DNA from: Halomonas eurihalina
Lineage (GTDB): Bacteria > Pseudomonadota > Gammaproteobacteria > Pseudomonadales > Halomonadaceae
Length of the DNA: 64,000 nucleotides
Direction: 5' to 3'
Assembly (NCBI RefSeq): GCF_008274785.1
Contig: NZ_VTPU01000013.1
Location: forward strand, 37,626 to 101,625
The notes under the pieces are model-generated. The model was given only the letters and a program-made list of their open reading frames with translations, was not told the DNA's origin and ran no database searches. Made by a program: the position numbers and the translations under genes. This document shows, piece by piece, positions 54,257 through 63,934 of the stretch. The first letter of the stretch is position 1; every line of letters starts with the position of its first letter.

Positions 54257-55429
54257 ATGTCCTGGAGCTCGCGTCTGGAGGGCGTCGCCGCCTTTCGCGT
54301 GATGAACCTGCTCGAGGTCGCCCAGGCCCGCGAAGCGGCCGGGCACGATGTCATCCACCTGGAGATCGGCGAGCCGGATTTCCCGACACCGGCGCCGGTC
54401 ATCGAGGCAGGGCAGAAGGCCCTGAGCGAGGGCCATACTCGCTACACGCCGGCGGCTGGTCTGCCGGCACTACGCGAGGTTATCGCGGCAGACTATGCCG
54501 AGCGCTTCGGCGCCGAGGTGGCGCCCGAGCGTATCCTGGTCACGCCCGGTGCATCAGGCGCATTGCTGCTGGCCAGTCAGTTGCTGGTGGAGCCAGGCAA
54601 TCGGGTGCTGATGGCCGATCCCAACTATCCGTGTAACCGCCACTTCATGGCGCTGGCCGGCGCCGAGATCGATGCCGTACCGGTCGATGCCCAGAGCGGC
54701 TGGCAACTGGATGTCGAGCTGGTGGCGAGACATTGGCAGGAGAACACCCGCCTGGCCATGCTAGCGTCTCCCTCGAACCCCACCGGTCACATGCTCGATG
54801 CTGAGCAGTTGGGCCAGGTGGCGAGGGCGGTGGCCGAGCGCGGCGGGCATCTGCTGGTCGACGAGATCTATCAGGGGCTGACCTATGACCTGACACCCTT
54901 GTCGGCGGCCGCGGTGGCGCCGGAGGCCTTCGTCGTCAACAGCTTCTCCAAGTATTTCGGCATGACCGGCTGGCGCCTGGGCTGGCTGGCCGCGCCCGAG
55001 GCGGCGGTCGAGCCGCTCACCCGGCTGGCGCAGAATGTCTTTCTGGCCGCCTCGACGCCGGCACAGCACGCTGCCCTGGCGGCCTTCCGACCCGATTGCC
55101 TGGAGGTGCTCGAGCAGCGTCGCGCCGAACTACAGCGTCGCCGCGATGCCCTGCTCGAGGGTCTGGCCTCGCTGGGACTGGCACCGTCGCTGCCGCCTCA
55201 GGGCGCCTTCTACCTGTGGCTGGATATCTCGCGCTACAGCGACGACAGCGAAGCCTTCTGCCTGCGCTTGCTCGAGGAGGAAAACGTCGCGATCACGCCG
55301 GGGACCGACTTCGCCCTGCAGGGTGGCGAGCGCCATGTGCGCATCGCATTCACCACGGATGTCGGCCGGCTGGAGGAGGCGGTCGGGCGTCTTGGGCGCT
55401 TCCTGGTGCGTCAGCGAGGGCGTGCCTGA
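54257..55429 (+). CDS. Class I/II PLP-dependent aminotransferase
   Basis: Fold-type I enzyme of 390 residues. VIHLEIGEPDFPTPAPV at the N-terminus, SPSNPTGHMLD, LLVDEIYQGLTYD and the Schiff-base Lys in VNSFSKYFGMTGWRLGW; C-terminal Arg in RHVRIAFT. Similar to aspartate/alanine-type enzymes; its substrate is not settled. GAGGAG lies six bases before the ATG. Shares one base with sfsA, so the pair is coupled. The same gene adjoins dksA in Pseudomonas. Confidence 0.9.
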   Translation: MSWSSRLEGVAAFRVMNLLEVAQAREAAGHDVIHLEIGEPDFPTPAPVIEAGQKALSEGHTRYTPAAGLPALREVIAADYAERFGAEVAPERILVTPGASGALLLASQLLVEPGNRVLMADPNYPCNRHFMALAGAEIDAVPVDAQSGWQLDVELVARHWQENTRLAMLASPSNPTGHMLDAEQLGQVARAVAERGGHLLVDEIYQGLTYDLTPLSAAAVAPEAFVVNSFSKYFGMTGWRLGWLAAPEAAVEPLTRLAQNVFLAASTPAQHAALAAFRPDCLEVLEQRRAELQRRRDALLEGLASLGLAPSLPPQGAFYLWLDISRYSDDSEAFCLRLLEEENVAITPGTDFALQGGERHVRIAFTTDVGRLEEAVGRLGRFLVRQRGRA

Positions 55430-56160
55430 TGCATTACCCCGAGCTGGTGGCCGGCACCCTGGTGCGACGCTACAAGCGCTTTCTGGCTGATGTGCGTCTC
55501 GATGATGGGCGCGAGGTGGTTGCCCATTGCCCGAATACTGGCTCGATGCGCGCGGTCAACGTACCCGGCTGCCGGGTCTGGCTGGCGCCGAGCGACAAGC
55601 CCGAACGCAAGTTGGCCTGGACCTGGGAGCTGATCGAGTTGCCGCAGCCGGATGGCAGCATGGCGTTGGCCTCGGTGCATACGGGGCGCGCCAATCGCAT
55701 CGTCGAGGAGGCGTTGCGGGCAGAGGTCGTCGGTGAATTGGCCGGTGTCGGCGAATGGCGCCGTGAAGCCCGGGTCGAGGGCGCGCGCCTGGATTTTCGC
55801 CGCCCGGGAGAGGCCGGGCGCGATACCTATGTCGAGGTCAAGCAGGTCACCCTGCGCGAGACGGACGGTCACGGCTACTTTCCCGATGCGGTCAGTGAGC
55901 GTGGGCGCAAGCACCTGGAAACGCTGGCGACCCTGGCGGCCGAGGGGCATCGTGCCGTCCTGCTGTTTTTCGTGGCCCACGAGGCCATCGCCGATGTGGC
56001 GCCGGCGGCGCATCTGGATCCGGCCTATGCCGAGACCCTTCGCCGGGTGGCCGGGCAGGGCGTCGAGGTCATGGCGAGGGGGATCGACGTCGAGCGTGGC
56101 GATGGCCAGCGCCCCCTGGCCATCCGCTTGGGGGGAGCGCTGCCGGTGCGGCTCAGGTGA
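55429..56160 (+). CDS. sfsA: SfsA family protein
   Basis: Protein of 243 residues, first noted in E. coli as a maltose-gene stimulating factor; later work suggests DNA or nucleic-acid processing, so the function is open. Blocks: AHCPNTGSMRAVNVPGC, RLDFRR, YVEVKQVTLRE, FPDAVSERGRKHLETL. The ATG overlaps the aminotransferase stop. Convergent with metW, six bases apart, with no terminator. Confidence 0.93.
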   Translation: MHYPELVAGTLVRRYKRFLADVRLDDGREVVAHCPNTGSMRAVNVPGCRVWLAPSDKPERKLAWTWELIELPQPDGSMALASVHTGRANRIVEEALRAEVVGELAGVGEWRREARVEGARLDFRRPGEAGRDTYVEVKQVTLRETDGHGYFPDAVSERGRKHLETLATLAAEGHRAVLLFFVAHEAIADVAPAAHLDPAYAETLRRVAGQGVEVMARGIDVERGDGQRPLAIRLGGALPVRLR

Positions 56161-56166
56161 GGCGGC

Positions 56167-56796
56167 TCATCCGAAGGGCTTGACCCCCTGGCGTGTGTTG
56201 CTGCGACGGGTGACCCGGAAGATGGCGATCTCGCCGAGCAGGTTGGGCCACAGCCGCGAGGCCCAGTGGTCGCGATAATCGCCGGCGCCGACGGCCCGGT
56301 CGACGATCACCAGGTCCTTCTGGCGACATAGGTGCTCGAAGTCGTTGAAGGTCGACAGGTGAATGTTGGGCGTGTCGTACCAGGCATAGGGCAGGGATTT
56401 CGACACCGGCATGTAGCCGCGCAAACCGAGGTATACGCGGTGGCGCCAGTAGGCGAAGTTGGGGAAGGTGATGATGCATTCCTCGGCGACGCGCAGCATC
56501 TCGTCGAGCATTCGGTCGGGGCGGCGCAGGGCCTGGAGGGCCTGGGTCATCACCACCAGGTCACAGGCATCATCCTCGAAGTTGGCCAACCCGTCGTCGA
56601 GGTTCTGCTCGATGACGTTGACGCCGCGTGCCAGGCAGCGGGTGATGCCCTCGGGGTCGATCTCCAGGCCGTAGCCGGTGACGTTCTTGTCGCGGGCCAG
56701 GGTGGCGAGCAGAGCCCCGTCGCCGCAGCCCAGGTCGAGCAGGCGGGCGCCTTGCGGGACCCAGTCATAGATCAGCTTCAGGTCGGTGCGCATCAT
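56167..56796 (-). CDS. metW: Methionine biosynthesis protein MetW
   Basis: SAM-dependent methyltransferase-fold protein of 209 residues with [15 protein letters not shown] (SAM site) and [39 protein letters not shown], a MetW-specific block. It partners MetX; reports describe a complex that supports homoserine acylation. GGAGG lies seven bases before the ATG at 56796, which overlaps the metX stop (ATGA). Confidence 0.95.
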   Translation of the reverse strand: MMRTDLKLIYDWVPQGARLLDLGCGDGALLATLARDKNVTGYGLEIDPEGITRCLARGVNVIEQNLDDGLANFEDDACDLVVMTQALQALRRPDRMLDEMLRVAEECIITFPNFAYWRHRVYLGLRGYMPVSKSLPYAWYDTPNIHLSTFNDFEHLCRQKDLVIVDRAVGAGDYRDHWASRLWPNLLGEIAIFRVTRRSNTRQGVKPFG

Positions 56797-57950
56797 GAGC
56801 GGTCCTCCAGGCCCTGGTCGTGTGCCACGCGTTCCATGAAGGCGGCAAATACTGCCTGGTAGCGAGGTTCGGGCAGCAGGAAGGCGTCATGGCCGTGTGG
56901 CGAGTCGATGTTGGCGTAGCTGACCGACTTGCCGGCCCGGATCAGCGCATTGACCAGCTCCCTGGAGCGTGAGGGAGGGAAGCGCCAGTCGCTGGAGAAG
57001 CTGATCACCAGGAAGGGACAGCTCGCGGGCGCCACGGCTGCCGCCAGGTCGCCACCATAGTTGGCGGCGGGATCGAAGTAGTCCAGGGCCTTGGTCATCA
57101 ACAGATAGGTATGAGCATCGAAGGATGACGAGAAAGTATCGCCCTGGTGACGCAGGTAGGACTCCACCTGAAACTCCACGCCGTAGCCGAAGTTGAGGTC
57201 GGCGCTGCGCAGGTCGCGACCGAACTTGCTGCCCATGGCGTCTTCCGACAGGTAGGTGATGTGGCCGACCATGCGGGCTAGCTTGAGGCCGCGCCGGGGC
57301 AGAGTGTCGTGGTCGGCATAGTGTCCGTCGTAGAAGTCGGGGTCCGAGCGGATGGCCTGGCGGGCGACCTCGTTGAAGGCGATGTTCTGTGCCGACAGTT
57401 TGGGGGTTGCCGCGATCACCCCGGCATGGGCGATGCGATCGGGGTAGGTCAGCGCCCACTGCAGCACCTGCATGCCGCCCAGGCTGCCGCCGATGATGGC
57501 GGCGAAGCGCTGGATGCCGAGGCGGTCGGCCAGCCGCGCCTGGCTGTGCACCCAGTCGAGCACCGTCATCATCGGGAAGTCGGGCCCCCAGGGTTCGCCG
57601 GTCTCCGGGTTGAGGCTGGTGGGACCGGTGCTGCCGTGGCAGCCGCCGAGGTTGTTCAACGACACCACGAAGAAGCGCTCGGTATCGATGGACTTGCCTG
57701 GCCCGATGTGGGCGTCCCACCAGCCGGGCTTGCGGTCCTCCGGCGAATGGAAACCGGCGGCGTGGTGATGCCCGGACAGGGCATGACAGATCAGCACGGC
57801 ATTGCTGCGCTCGGCATTGAGCGTGCCGTAGGTCTCGTAGACCAGGTCATAGGCCGGCAGCGTCTTGCCGCAGGCCAGTTCCAGAGGGTCGTCGAAGTGC
57901 GCCGTGTGCGGCGTCACCAGGCCGACCGATTCGCGAGGCATCTCGGTCAT
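56793..57950 (-). CDS. metX: Homoserine O-acyltransferase MetX (probably succinyl type)
   Basis: First methionine-specific step. Alpha/beta hydrolase of 385 residues: [30 protein letters not shown], nucleophile Ser in [14 protein letters not shown], and C-terminal HGHDAFLLP with catalytic His. Acyl specificity is uncertain; with MetW and in gammaproteobacteria succinyl is more likely. No good Shine-Dalgarno site before the start (alternative three codons later). Downstream of yggT by 43 bp. Confidence 0.95.
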   Translation of the reverse strand: MTEMPRESVGLVTPHTAHFDDPLELACGKTLPAYDLVYETYGTLNAERSNAVLICHALSGHHHAAGFHSPEDRKPGWWDAHIGPGKSIDTERFFVVSLNNLGGCHGSTGPTSLNPETGEPWGPDFPMMTVLDWVHSQARLADRLGIQRFAAIIGGSLGGMQVLQWALTYPDRIAHAGVIAATPKLSAQNIAFNEVARQAIRSDPDFYDGHYADHDTLPRRGLKLARMVGHITYLSEDAMGSKFGRDLRSADLNFGYGVEFQVESYLRHQGDTFSSSFDAHTYLLMTKALDYFDPAANYGGDLAAAVAPASCPFLVISFSSDWRFPPSRSRELVNALIRAGKSVSYANIDSPHGHDAFLLPEPRYQAVFAAFMERVAHDQGLEDRS

Positions 57951-57993
57951 CAGGCGTGTCGTGTCCCGTCGTTATGGCGTTATGTATGGATTC

Positions 57994-58587
57994 CTAGAGG
58001 CCAACCAGCACGCCGACGACGCCAGCGGCCCGGGTCAGCGAGCCGACCACGATACCATCGATCAGGTTGATGGCGATGAACACCACGATGGGTGACAGGT
58101 CGAGCATGCCCAGCGGCGGGATGACGCGGCGCACCGGTGCCATGATCGGTTCCACCAGTTGCATGATCAGCAGTGCCCCGGGGTGGCTGGCGCGTGGTGC
58201 TACCCAACTAAGGATGATCATCGCGATCAGTGCGAAGAAATAGATCTTGAGGATGGCATTGGCCAGTGCGGCCACCGCGCCGATGGCCAGGCTACCCAGC
58301 GGCGCCATGCCATAACCCGCGATTTGCAGAATGACGATGATGGCGATGAGCTTGAGCACCAGGCCACTGGCCAGGGTGGCCAGGTCGAAGCGTCCCATCA
58401 CCGGCCCCAGGAAACTCTGGAAGGGGCGCACCGCCGGTTGGGTGATCTTGACCACCGACTGGCTGATGGGGTTGTAGTAGTCGGCCCGTGACGCCTGCAG
58501 CAGAAAGCGCAGCATCAGCAGGAACAGATAGATGTTGACGAGAGTGTTGACCAGCAGCAGGCCAGCGTTTCCCAATTGACTGCCCAT
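57994..58587 (-). CDS. yggT: YggT-family membrane protein
   Basis: Inner-membrane protein of 197 residues built from two repeats, each with two helices (LLLVNTLVNIYLFLLMLRFLLQAS ... PRASHPGALLIMQLVEPIMAPVRRVIPPLGMLDLSPIVVFIAINLI). The family is linked to osmotic or potassium tolerance in E. coli; the exact role is unknown. GGAGGAG precedes the ATG. Conserved order yggS-proC-yggT. Confidence 0.92.
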   Translation of the reverse strand: MGSQLGNAGLLLVNTLVNIYLFLLMLRFLLQASRADYYNPISQSVVKITQPAVRPFQSFLGPVMGRFDLATLASGLVLKLIAIIVILQIAGYGMAPLGSLAIGAVAALANAILKIYFFALIAMIILSWVAPRASHPGALLIMQLVEPIMAPVRRVIPPLGMLDLSPIVVFIAINLIDGIVVGSLTRAAGVVGVLVGL

Positions 58588-58613
58588 CAGGGCTCCTCCG
58601 TGTCCGTGGTGTT

Positions 58614-59438
58614 TCAGCGCTTGCCGAGTTCGTCGGCCATTTCGCTCGCGCGTTCGGCGCAGGCGCGCATGGCGCCTTGCATGATGTCGCGCAGGCCCGC
58701 GTTTTCCATGTGCTCGATGGCGCGCTCGGTGGTGCCGCCGGGCGACATCACGTTGCGCTTGAGCTCGCCTGGTGTCTTGTCGCTGTCCATGGCCATGCGG
58801 GCAGCGCCGTAGGCGGTCTGCATGGCGAGTCGGCGGGCCGTTTCGGCGGGCAGGCCGAGGTCGGCTCCGGCCTGTTCCATGGCCTCGAACATCAGGAAGA
58901 AATAGGCCGGGGCGCTGCCAGAGACGGCGGTCACAGCCTCGAGCAGAGCCTCGTCGTCGACCCACTCGACAAGCCCCACGGCCTCGAGCAGTTCACCGGC
59001 GATGCGCTGCTGGTCGTGCGTGACTCGAGTGTTGGCATACAGGCCGGCGGCACCGGCGCCGACCAGCGACGGCGTGTTGGGCATGCAACGTACCACCGGC
59101 AGTTCGCCACCGAGCCAGTGCTCCAGGGTGTCGGCGGGCAGGCCGGCCGCCACCGAGATGATCAGCGGCTTGCGGGCCTGGACGGCGTCGCGCATGCCGC
59201 TGCAGACGTCCTGCATGATCTGTGGCTTGACCGCCAGGACCACCACGTCGGCCTGGGCCACGGCGCTGGCGTTGTCGGTCGCGGTGTGAATGCCCAGACG
59301 TTCGCGCAGCGGTGCGAGCACGCTGTCATCGGGCGAGGTGGCGGTAATGGCGTCGGGGGAATAACCGCTGTCGATCATCCCGCCGATGATCGCGCCGGCC
59401 ATGTTGCCGGCGCCGATGAAGGTAACTTGGCTTGCCAT
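58614..59438 (-). CDS. proC: Pyrroline-5-carboxylate reductase
   Basis: Last step of proline synthesis; proline is also a compatible solute in halophiles. 274 residues; Rossmann motif FIGAGNMAGAIIGGMI at residues 7-22, MPNTPSLVGAGAAGLYA and AVSGSAPAYFFLMFEAMEQAGADLGL with MSPGGTTERAIEHME near the C-terminus. Between yggS and yggT on the same strand. Confidence 0.97.
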   Translation of the reverse strand: MASQVTFIGAGNMAGAIIGGMIDSGYSPDAITATSPDDSVLAPLRERLGIHTATDNASAVAQADVVVLAVKPQIMQDVCSGMRDAVQARKPLIISVAAGLPADTLEHWLGGELPVVRCMPNTPSLVGAGAAGLYANTRVTHDQQRIAGELLEAVGLVEWVDDEALLEAVTAVSGSAPAYFFLMFEAMEQAGADLGLPAETARRLAMQTAYGAARMAMDSDKTPGELKRNVMSPGGTTERAIEHMENAGLRDIMQGAMRACAERASEMADELGKR

Positions 59439-59498
59439 GCGGTGTGTCCTGTGTGGGTGACAATGATGGCCCGACGGCGTGCCGGCGGGCAGAAAATT

Positions 59499-60203
59499 TC
59501 AGGGGCGCTGGCGTGTGCCGAAGATGGCGGTGCCCAGGCGCAACAGGGTCGCGCCCTCCTGCACTGCGGCTTCCAGGTCGCCGCTCATGCCCATCGACAG
59601 CGTATCCAGCGGTGCCTCGGGGAGTCGCGCGCGCAGCGACTCGAGAGCCTCGCGCAGCCGGATGAAGGGCCGACGTTGTTCGTTCGGGTCGGCGCTGGGC
59701 GCCGGAATCGCCATCAGGCCACGCAGCCGCAGATTCGGCAAGCCGTGAACGGCCTCGGCCAAGGCCGGTAGCTCGGCGAGCTCGACGCCGGACTTGCTGG
59801 GCTCGTCGCTGATGTTGACCTGCAGGCAGACGTTCAAGGGGGGCAACGAGGCCGGGCGTTGGGCGTCGAGACGTCGCGCGAGCCGTTCCCGGTCTACGCT
59901 ATGAATCCAGGCGAAATGTTCGGCGACGATGCGGCTCTTGTTGGACTGCAGCGGGCCGATGAAATGCCAGACGATGTCGTTCAGGTCCGCCAGTTCGGCC
60001 TGCTTGTCCAGGGCTTCCTGGACATAGTTTTCGCCGAACTCGCGCTGCCCGAGCCGCCAGGCCTCGCGGATCATGGCGGCGGGCTTGGTCTTGCTGACCG
60101 CCAGCAGGCGCGCGTCGTTATCGGGACGGCCCGCGGCGCGCAGTGCTGCCGCGAGGCGTTCGCGTACGGCGGTCAAGGACTCGGAAAGCACCGGATCCGT
60201 CAT
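59499..60203 (-). CDS. yggS: PLP homeostasis protein (YggS/PLPBP)
   Basis: Single-domain PLP-binding TIM barrel of 234 residues, the fold III alanine-racemase type without catalytic activity, buffering vitamin B6. PLP Lys in LLAVSKTKPAAMIREAW, then FGENYVQEALDKQ, WHFIGPLQSNKSR and MGMSGDLEAAVQEGATLLRLGTAIFG. First gene of yggS-proC-yggT-metX-metW; 55 bp from the divergent pilT. Confidence 0.95.
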   Translation of the reverse strand: MTDPVLSESLTAVRERLAAALRAAGRPDNDARLLAVSKTKPAAMIREAWRLGQREFGENYVQEALDKQAELADLNDIVWHFIGPLQSNKSRIVAEHFAWIHSVDRERLARRLDAQRPASLPPLNVCLQVNISDEPSKSGVELAELPALAEAVHGLPNLRLRGLMAIPAPSADPNEQRRPFIRLREALESLRARLPEAPLDTLSMGMSGDLEAAVQEGATLLRLGTAIFGTRQRP

Positions 60204-60258
60204 GTCGTGTGGTCCGTCATGTCAACAGGAACCCCTGTACAGGGAGCGAGGGAATCGC

Positions 60259-61293
60259 ATGAATATTACCGAACTGCTGGCATCCTCGGCAAAGCAGGGT
60301 GCCTCCGATCTGCATCTTTCGGCGGGCATGGCGCCGATGATACGCGTCGACGGTGAACTGGAAACACTCGACGTGCCGACCGTCGATGACCCGACCTTGC
60401 GCCGCGAACTTCGAAGCCTGCTCGGTGAGTCGCATTGGGCAACGTTCGAGTCCGATCTGGAAGCCGACGTTGCCCTGGAGCTTCCCGGTGTGGCGCGTTT
60501 CCGGGGCAATGTCTTTCAGCATGGTCGAGGCACCGGCGCGGTATTTCGTACCATTCCCGGCGATGTGCAGGGGCTGGCCGCGCTCGGCATGGCGGATACT
60601 CTGGGGGCTCTGGCCGAGTTGCGCCGTGGGCTGGTGCTGGTGACGGGCCCCACCGGTTCGGGCAAGAGCACGACCCTGGCGGCGCTCGTCGACGCCATCA
60701 ACGAGACGCGCCGCGAGCACATCCTGACCATCGAGGATCCGGTGGAGTTCGTGCATCACGGCAAGCGGTGTCTGGTCAGCCAGCGCGAGGTGCCGCGGGA
60801 TACCCGAAGCTTCGCTGCCGCCTTGCGTAGCGCGCTGCGTGAGGATCCTGATGTCATCATGGTCGGTGAAATGCGCGACCTGGAGACCATGCGGCTGGCG
60901 CTGACCGCTGCCGAGACGGGGCATCTGGTACTGGGAACCCTGCATACGCTCTCGGCGACCAAGACCATTGACCGTATCATCGATGCCTTCCCTGGCCCCG
61001 AACAGGACATGGTGCGGGCGATGCTGTCGGAATCCCTGCAGGCGGTCGTCTCGCAGGTGCTGTTGAAGCGCCATGGCGGCGGGCGCGTGGCGGCTCATGA
61101 AGTCATGGTTGCCACGCCGGCGGTGCGTAACCTGATTCGCGAGGACAAGGTGGCGCAGCTCCATTCGGTGCTGCAGACCGGCGCCGCTCAGGGCATGCAG
61201 ACGCTGGACGCGGCGCTGGCACGGCTGGTGGCCGAGGGCGTGGTGGCACCTGACGAGGCGCAATCGCGGGCGCACGCTCCCCTGGGGAGGTGA
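60259..61293 (+). CDS. pilT: PilT-type twitching ATPase
   Basis: Secretion ATPase of 344 residues that powers retraction of type IV pili. Walker A GPTGSGKST at residues 130-138, ASP-box LTIEDPVEFVH, Walker B EDPDVIMVGEMRD, His-box TGHLVLGTLHT and the C-terminal AVRNLIRED motif. Next to yggS, as yggR/pilT in many gammaproteobacteria. No pilU follows. GAGGG is about seven bases before the ATG. Confidence 0.92.
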   Translation: MNITELLASSAKQGASDLHLSAGMAPMIRVDGELETLDVPTVDDPTLRRELRSLLGESHWATFESDLEADVALELPGVARFRGNVFQHGRGTGAVFRTIPGDVQGLAALGMADTLGALAELRRGLVLVTGPTGSGKSTTLAALVDAINETRREHILTIEDPVEFVHHGKRCLVSQREVPRDTRSFAAALRSALREDPDVIMVGEMRDLETMRLALTAAETGHLVLGTLHTLSATKTIDRIIDAFPGPEQDMVRAMLSESLQAVVSQVLLKRHGGGRVAAHEVMVATPAVRNLIREDKVAQLHSVLQTGAAQGMQTLDAALARLVAEGVVAPDEAQSRAHAPLGR

Positions 61294-61300
61294 TACCGGG

Positions 61301-62431
61301 TCAAGGCGCGTAGATGCCTCCCAGGATGCGCGGCCCAGCGGCACCGGTGACCGAGGGCAGGTTGCCCGGCAATTGCTCGAGCCTTCTCCAGGCCAGCCAG
61401 GCGAAGGCGCCTGCCTCGAGCCAGTCGGCGGGCCAGCCGAGGCTGGCACTGTCTTCCAGGGGTGTGTCGGGCAATCGCCTGGCCAGCCTGGCCAGCAGAT
61501 CGGGATTGTGAGCGCCGCCGCCGCAGGGGATCAGGCGTTCGGGCGAGGGGGCTTCGAGGCGTTCCTGGGCCATTTCGATGCCCATTGCGATGCTGGTGGC
61601 CGTGAGTTCGGCCAGCGTCGCCTGTACATCCTGCGGGCGCTCGCTTCCGGACAGTCGCGTCTCCAGCCAATCGGGGTTGAACAGTTCGCGCCCGGTGCTG
61701 CGCGGTGGTGGCTGGTGAAAGAACGGCTCGTCCAGGAGTCGCTCGAGGAGAGCCTCGTCGACTTGCCCCGAGGCCGCCCAGGCGCCGTTCTCGTCGAAGT
61801 GCCCATCACGATGCCGGGCGTGCCAGGCGTCCAGCAGCGCATTGGCGGGGCCGGTGTCGAAGCCCAGTGGCAAACGGGCATCGCCCTCGGGCGGCAGCAG
61901 GGTGAGGTTGGCGAAACCGCCGAGGTTGAGGATGGCCCGCCACTCGTCGGGGACTCGGAAGAGTGCCTGGTGAAAGGCGGGAGCCAGGGGGGCGGCCTGA
62001 CCGCCCGCGGCCAGATCGCGGCGCCGGAAGTCGGCGACCACGCGACAGCCGGTCAGTTCGGCCAGCAGGCTGGGGTTGTCCAACTGCAAGGTATAGGCAG
62101 GGCCGCTATCGTGACCTGCCGGCGCGTGTTCCACGGTCTGGCCATGGCTGCCGATGGCGACGATGCGTGAAGCCGGGATGTCCTGCTTGGCGAGTAAGGT
62201 GTCGACCGTCCCGGCCTGTAGTCGAGAGAAATCGGCCTCAGCGCGAGCCAGCTCGGCGAAGCTGATGCGCTCGGCGTGGCAGAGGCGCCACAGGAGATTT
62301 CGCAGGTCTGGCGGGATCGGTTCGCCGTGTGTCGCCAGGAGTCGTGGTGGTGTGTCGGGGGCAATGTCGACCAGGGCGGCGTCGATGCCATCGAGACTGG
62401 TGCCGGACATCAGGCCGATGAATAAGCTCAT
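61301..62431 (-). CDS. anmK: Anhydro-N-acetylmuramic acid kinase
   Basis: Peptidoglycan recycling kinase that cleaves and phosphorylates anhMurNAc. 376 residues; GLMSGTSLDGIDAALV at the N-terminus, GSHGQTVEH, VVADFRRRDLAAGGQAAPLAP, GFDTGPANALLDAW and LIPCGGGAHNPDLL are all family blocks. The ATG at 62431 has GGGAG about five bases upstream. Divergent from tyrS, as commonly found in this class. Confidence 0.96.
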   Translation of the reverse strand: MSLFIGLMSGTSLDGIDAALVDIAPDTPPRLLATHGEPIPPDLRNLLWRLCHAERISFAELARAEADFSRLQAGTVDTLLAKQDIPASRIVAIGSHGQTVEHAPAGHDSGPAYTLQLDNPSLLAELTGCRVVADFRRRDLAAGGQAAPLAPAFHQALFRVPDEWRAILNLGGFANLTLLPPEGDARLPLGFDTGPANALLDAWHARHRDGHFDENGAWAASGQVDEALLERLLDEPFFHQPPPRSTGRELFNPDWLETRLSGSERPQDVQATLAELTATSIAMGIEMAQERLEAPSPERLIPCGGGAHNPDLLARLARRLPDTPLEDSASLGWPADWLEAGAFAWLAWRRLEQLPGNLPSVTGAAGPRILGGIYAP

Positions 62432-62542
62432 GTGGACTCCCGGGATAGGCTCAACCGTCGTTGCCGAGCATGATAGCATTGGCGCGGTACAGTCGCCGAT
62501 CAAGGTCCCGGGAGGACCGTCTTGCCGAGTGGAGAGGAGAGA

Positions 62543-63742
62543 ATGACCGATGTTGCCGACGCGCTAGCCTTGCTCAAGCGCGGTACCCACGAGATTCTTC
62601 TGGAAGAAGAGCTGGAGAAGAAACTGGCCTCCGGCCGTACCCTGCGCATCAAGGCGGGGTTCGATCCCACCGCGCCGGACCTGCACTTGGGGCACAGTGT
62701 GCTGCTGACCAAGATGCGTCAGTTTCAGGATCTCGGTCATGAGGTCATTTTCCTGATCGGCGATTTCACCGGACGCATCGGCGATCCCACCGGCAAGAAC
62801 GTGACGCGCAAGCCGCTCACCGAAGAGGAAGTGAGAGCCAACGCCGAGACCTACAAGGAACAGGTCTTCAAGGTGCTCGATCCCGCCAAGACCGAAGTGC
62901 GCTTCAATGCCGAATGGTTCTCCTCCATGAGTGCTGCCGACATGATCGAGCTGGCGGCCCAGAGCACCGTGGCGCGCATGCTCGAGCGTGACGATTTCGA
63001 GAAGCGCTATCGTGCCGGCCAGTCGATTTCCATCCACGAGTTTCTCTATCCGCTCGTGCAAGGCTATGACTCCGTGGCGCTGGAGGCCGACATCGAGCTC
63101 GGTGGTACCGACCAGAAGTTCAACCTGCTGATGGGCAGGGAGGTGCAGAAGCACTTCGATCAGGAGTCTCAGGTCGTCATCACCATGCCGCTGCTGGAGG
63201 GGCTGGACGGCGTCCAGAAGATGTCCAAGTCGCTGGGCAACTATGTCGGGGTCGACGAAGCGCCGGGTGCCATGTTCAACAAGCTCGTATCCATGCCCGA
63301 TAGCCTGATGTGGCGTTATTTCGATCTGCTATCCCTGAAGGCCAACGAGGATATCGACGCGCTCAAGCGCTCCGTCGAGCAGGGGGCGAATCCTCGGGAC
63401 ATCAAGATGGAACTGGCGCGTGAGTTGATCGGCCGTTATCACGGCGAAGAAGCGGCGGCCAATGCGCACCGCAGTGCCGGCAATCAACTGGCCGATGGCG
63501 AGCTGCCTGAAGACCTGCCCGAAGTGGATGTCGACTTCGAAGGAAATGACCAGGCGCCCATCGCCGCCGTGCTCAATCGCGCCGGACTGGTGCAAAACAG
63601 CGCTCAGGCTAAGGACATGCTGGGCAATGGCCGAGTGAAGGTTGATGGTGAGGCGGTCGCCCGCGACCACATGCTCGATACTGGTAAGAGCTATGTGATC
63701 CAGGCTGGCAAGAAACGCTATGCGCGAGTGACGCTCACCTGA
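62543..63742 (+). CDS. tyrS: Tyrosyl-tRNA synthetase
   Basis: Class I synthetase of 399 residues, TyrZ-like subtype. HIGH motif as HLGH at residues 48-51 ([15 protein letters not shown]), [26 protein letters not shown] (substrate site) and KMSKS intact. C-terminal S4 domain with [39 protein letters not shown] precedes the ATG at 62543; an earlier in-frame start is weaker. Followed by a strong terminator. Confidence 0.97.
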   Translation: MTDVADALALLKRGTHEILLEEELEKKLASGRTLRIKAGFDPTAPDLHLGHSVLLTKMRQFQDLGHEVIFLIGDFTGRIGDPTGKNVTRKPLTEEEVRANAETYKEQVFKVLDPAKTEVRFNAEWFSSMSAADMIELAAQSTVARMLERDDFEKRYRAGQSISIHEFLYPLVQGYDSVALEADIELGGTDQKFNLLMGREVQKHFDQESQVVITMPLLEGLDGVQKMSKSLGNYVGVDEAPGAMFNKLVSMPDSLMWRYFDLLSLKANEDIDALKRSVEQGANPRDIKMELARELIGRYHGEEAAANAHRSAGNQLADGELPEDLPEVDVDFEGNDQAPIAAVLNRAGLVQNSAQAKDMLGNGRVKVDGEAVARDHMLDTGKSYVIQAGKKRYARVTLT

Positions 63743-63769
63743 TATCCGCTCCTCGTGTGACAAGGCCAC

Positions 63770-63797
63770 GAACGCCCGCCTCGAGCGGGCGTTTTCG
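63770..63797 (+). terminator. Intrinsic terminator after tyrS
   Basis: AACGCCCGC, loop CTCGA, GCGGGCGTT, then TTCG. It lies 28 bp past the stop. Confidence 0.85.
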
Positions 63798-63905
63798 TCG
63801 GCGGCCGGGGCGCAAGGTTGTACACAGCCGGTCTGTGTTGCGAGGGGTTGTGGATGAACTGTCATCGGCTTGCTATCTTTTCTTCACGTTCTTGTCGCAA
63901 AGGGC

Positions 63906-63934
63906 TTGCATCGCCGGCCTGAGATCCGTAAAGT
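63906..63934 (+). promoter_or_regulatory. Strong sigma-70 promoter of ribosomal-operon type at the right edge
   Basis: TTGCAT, exactly 17 bases, TAAAGT, followed by a GC-rich discriminator (ACGCATCCGC). An A/T-rich stretch (CTATCTTTTCTTC) lies upstream. Nothing coding follows within the window, which suits an rRNA leader. The 16S gene itself is not in the window, so this is an inference. Confidence 0.5.
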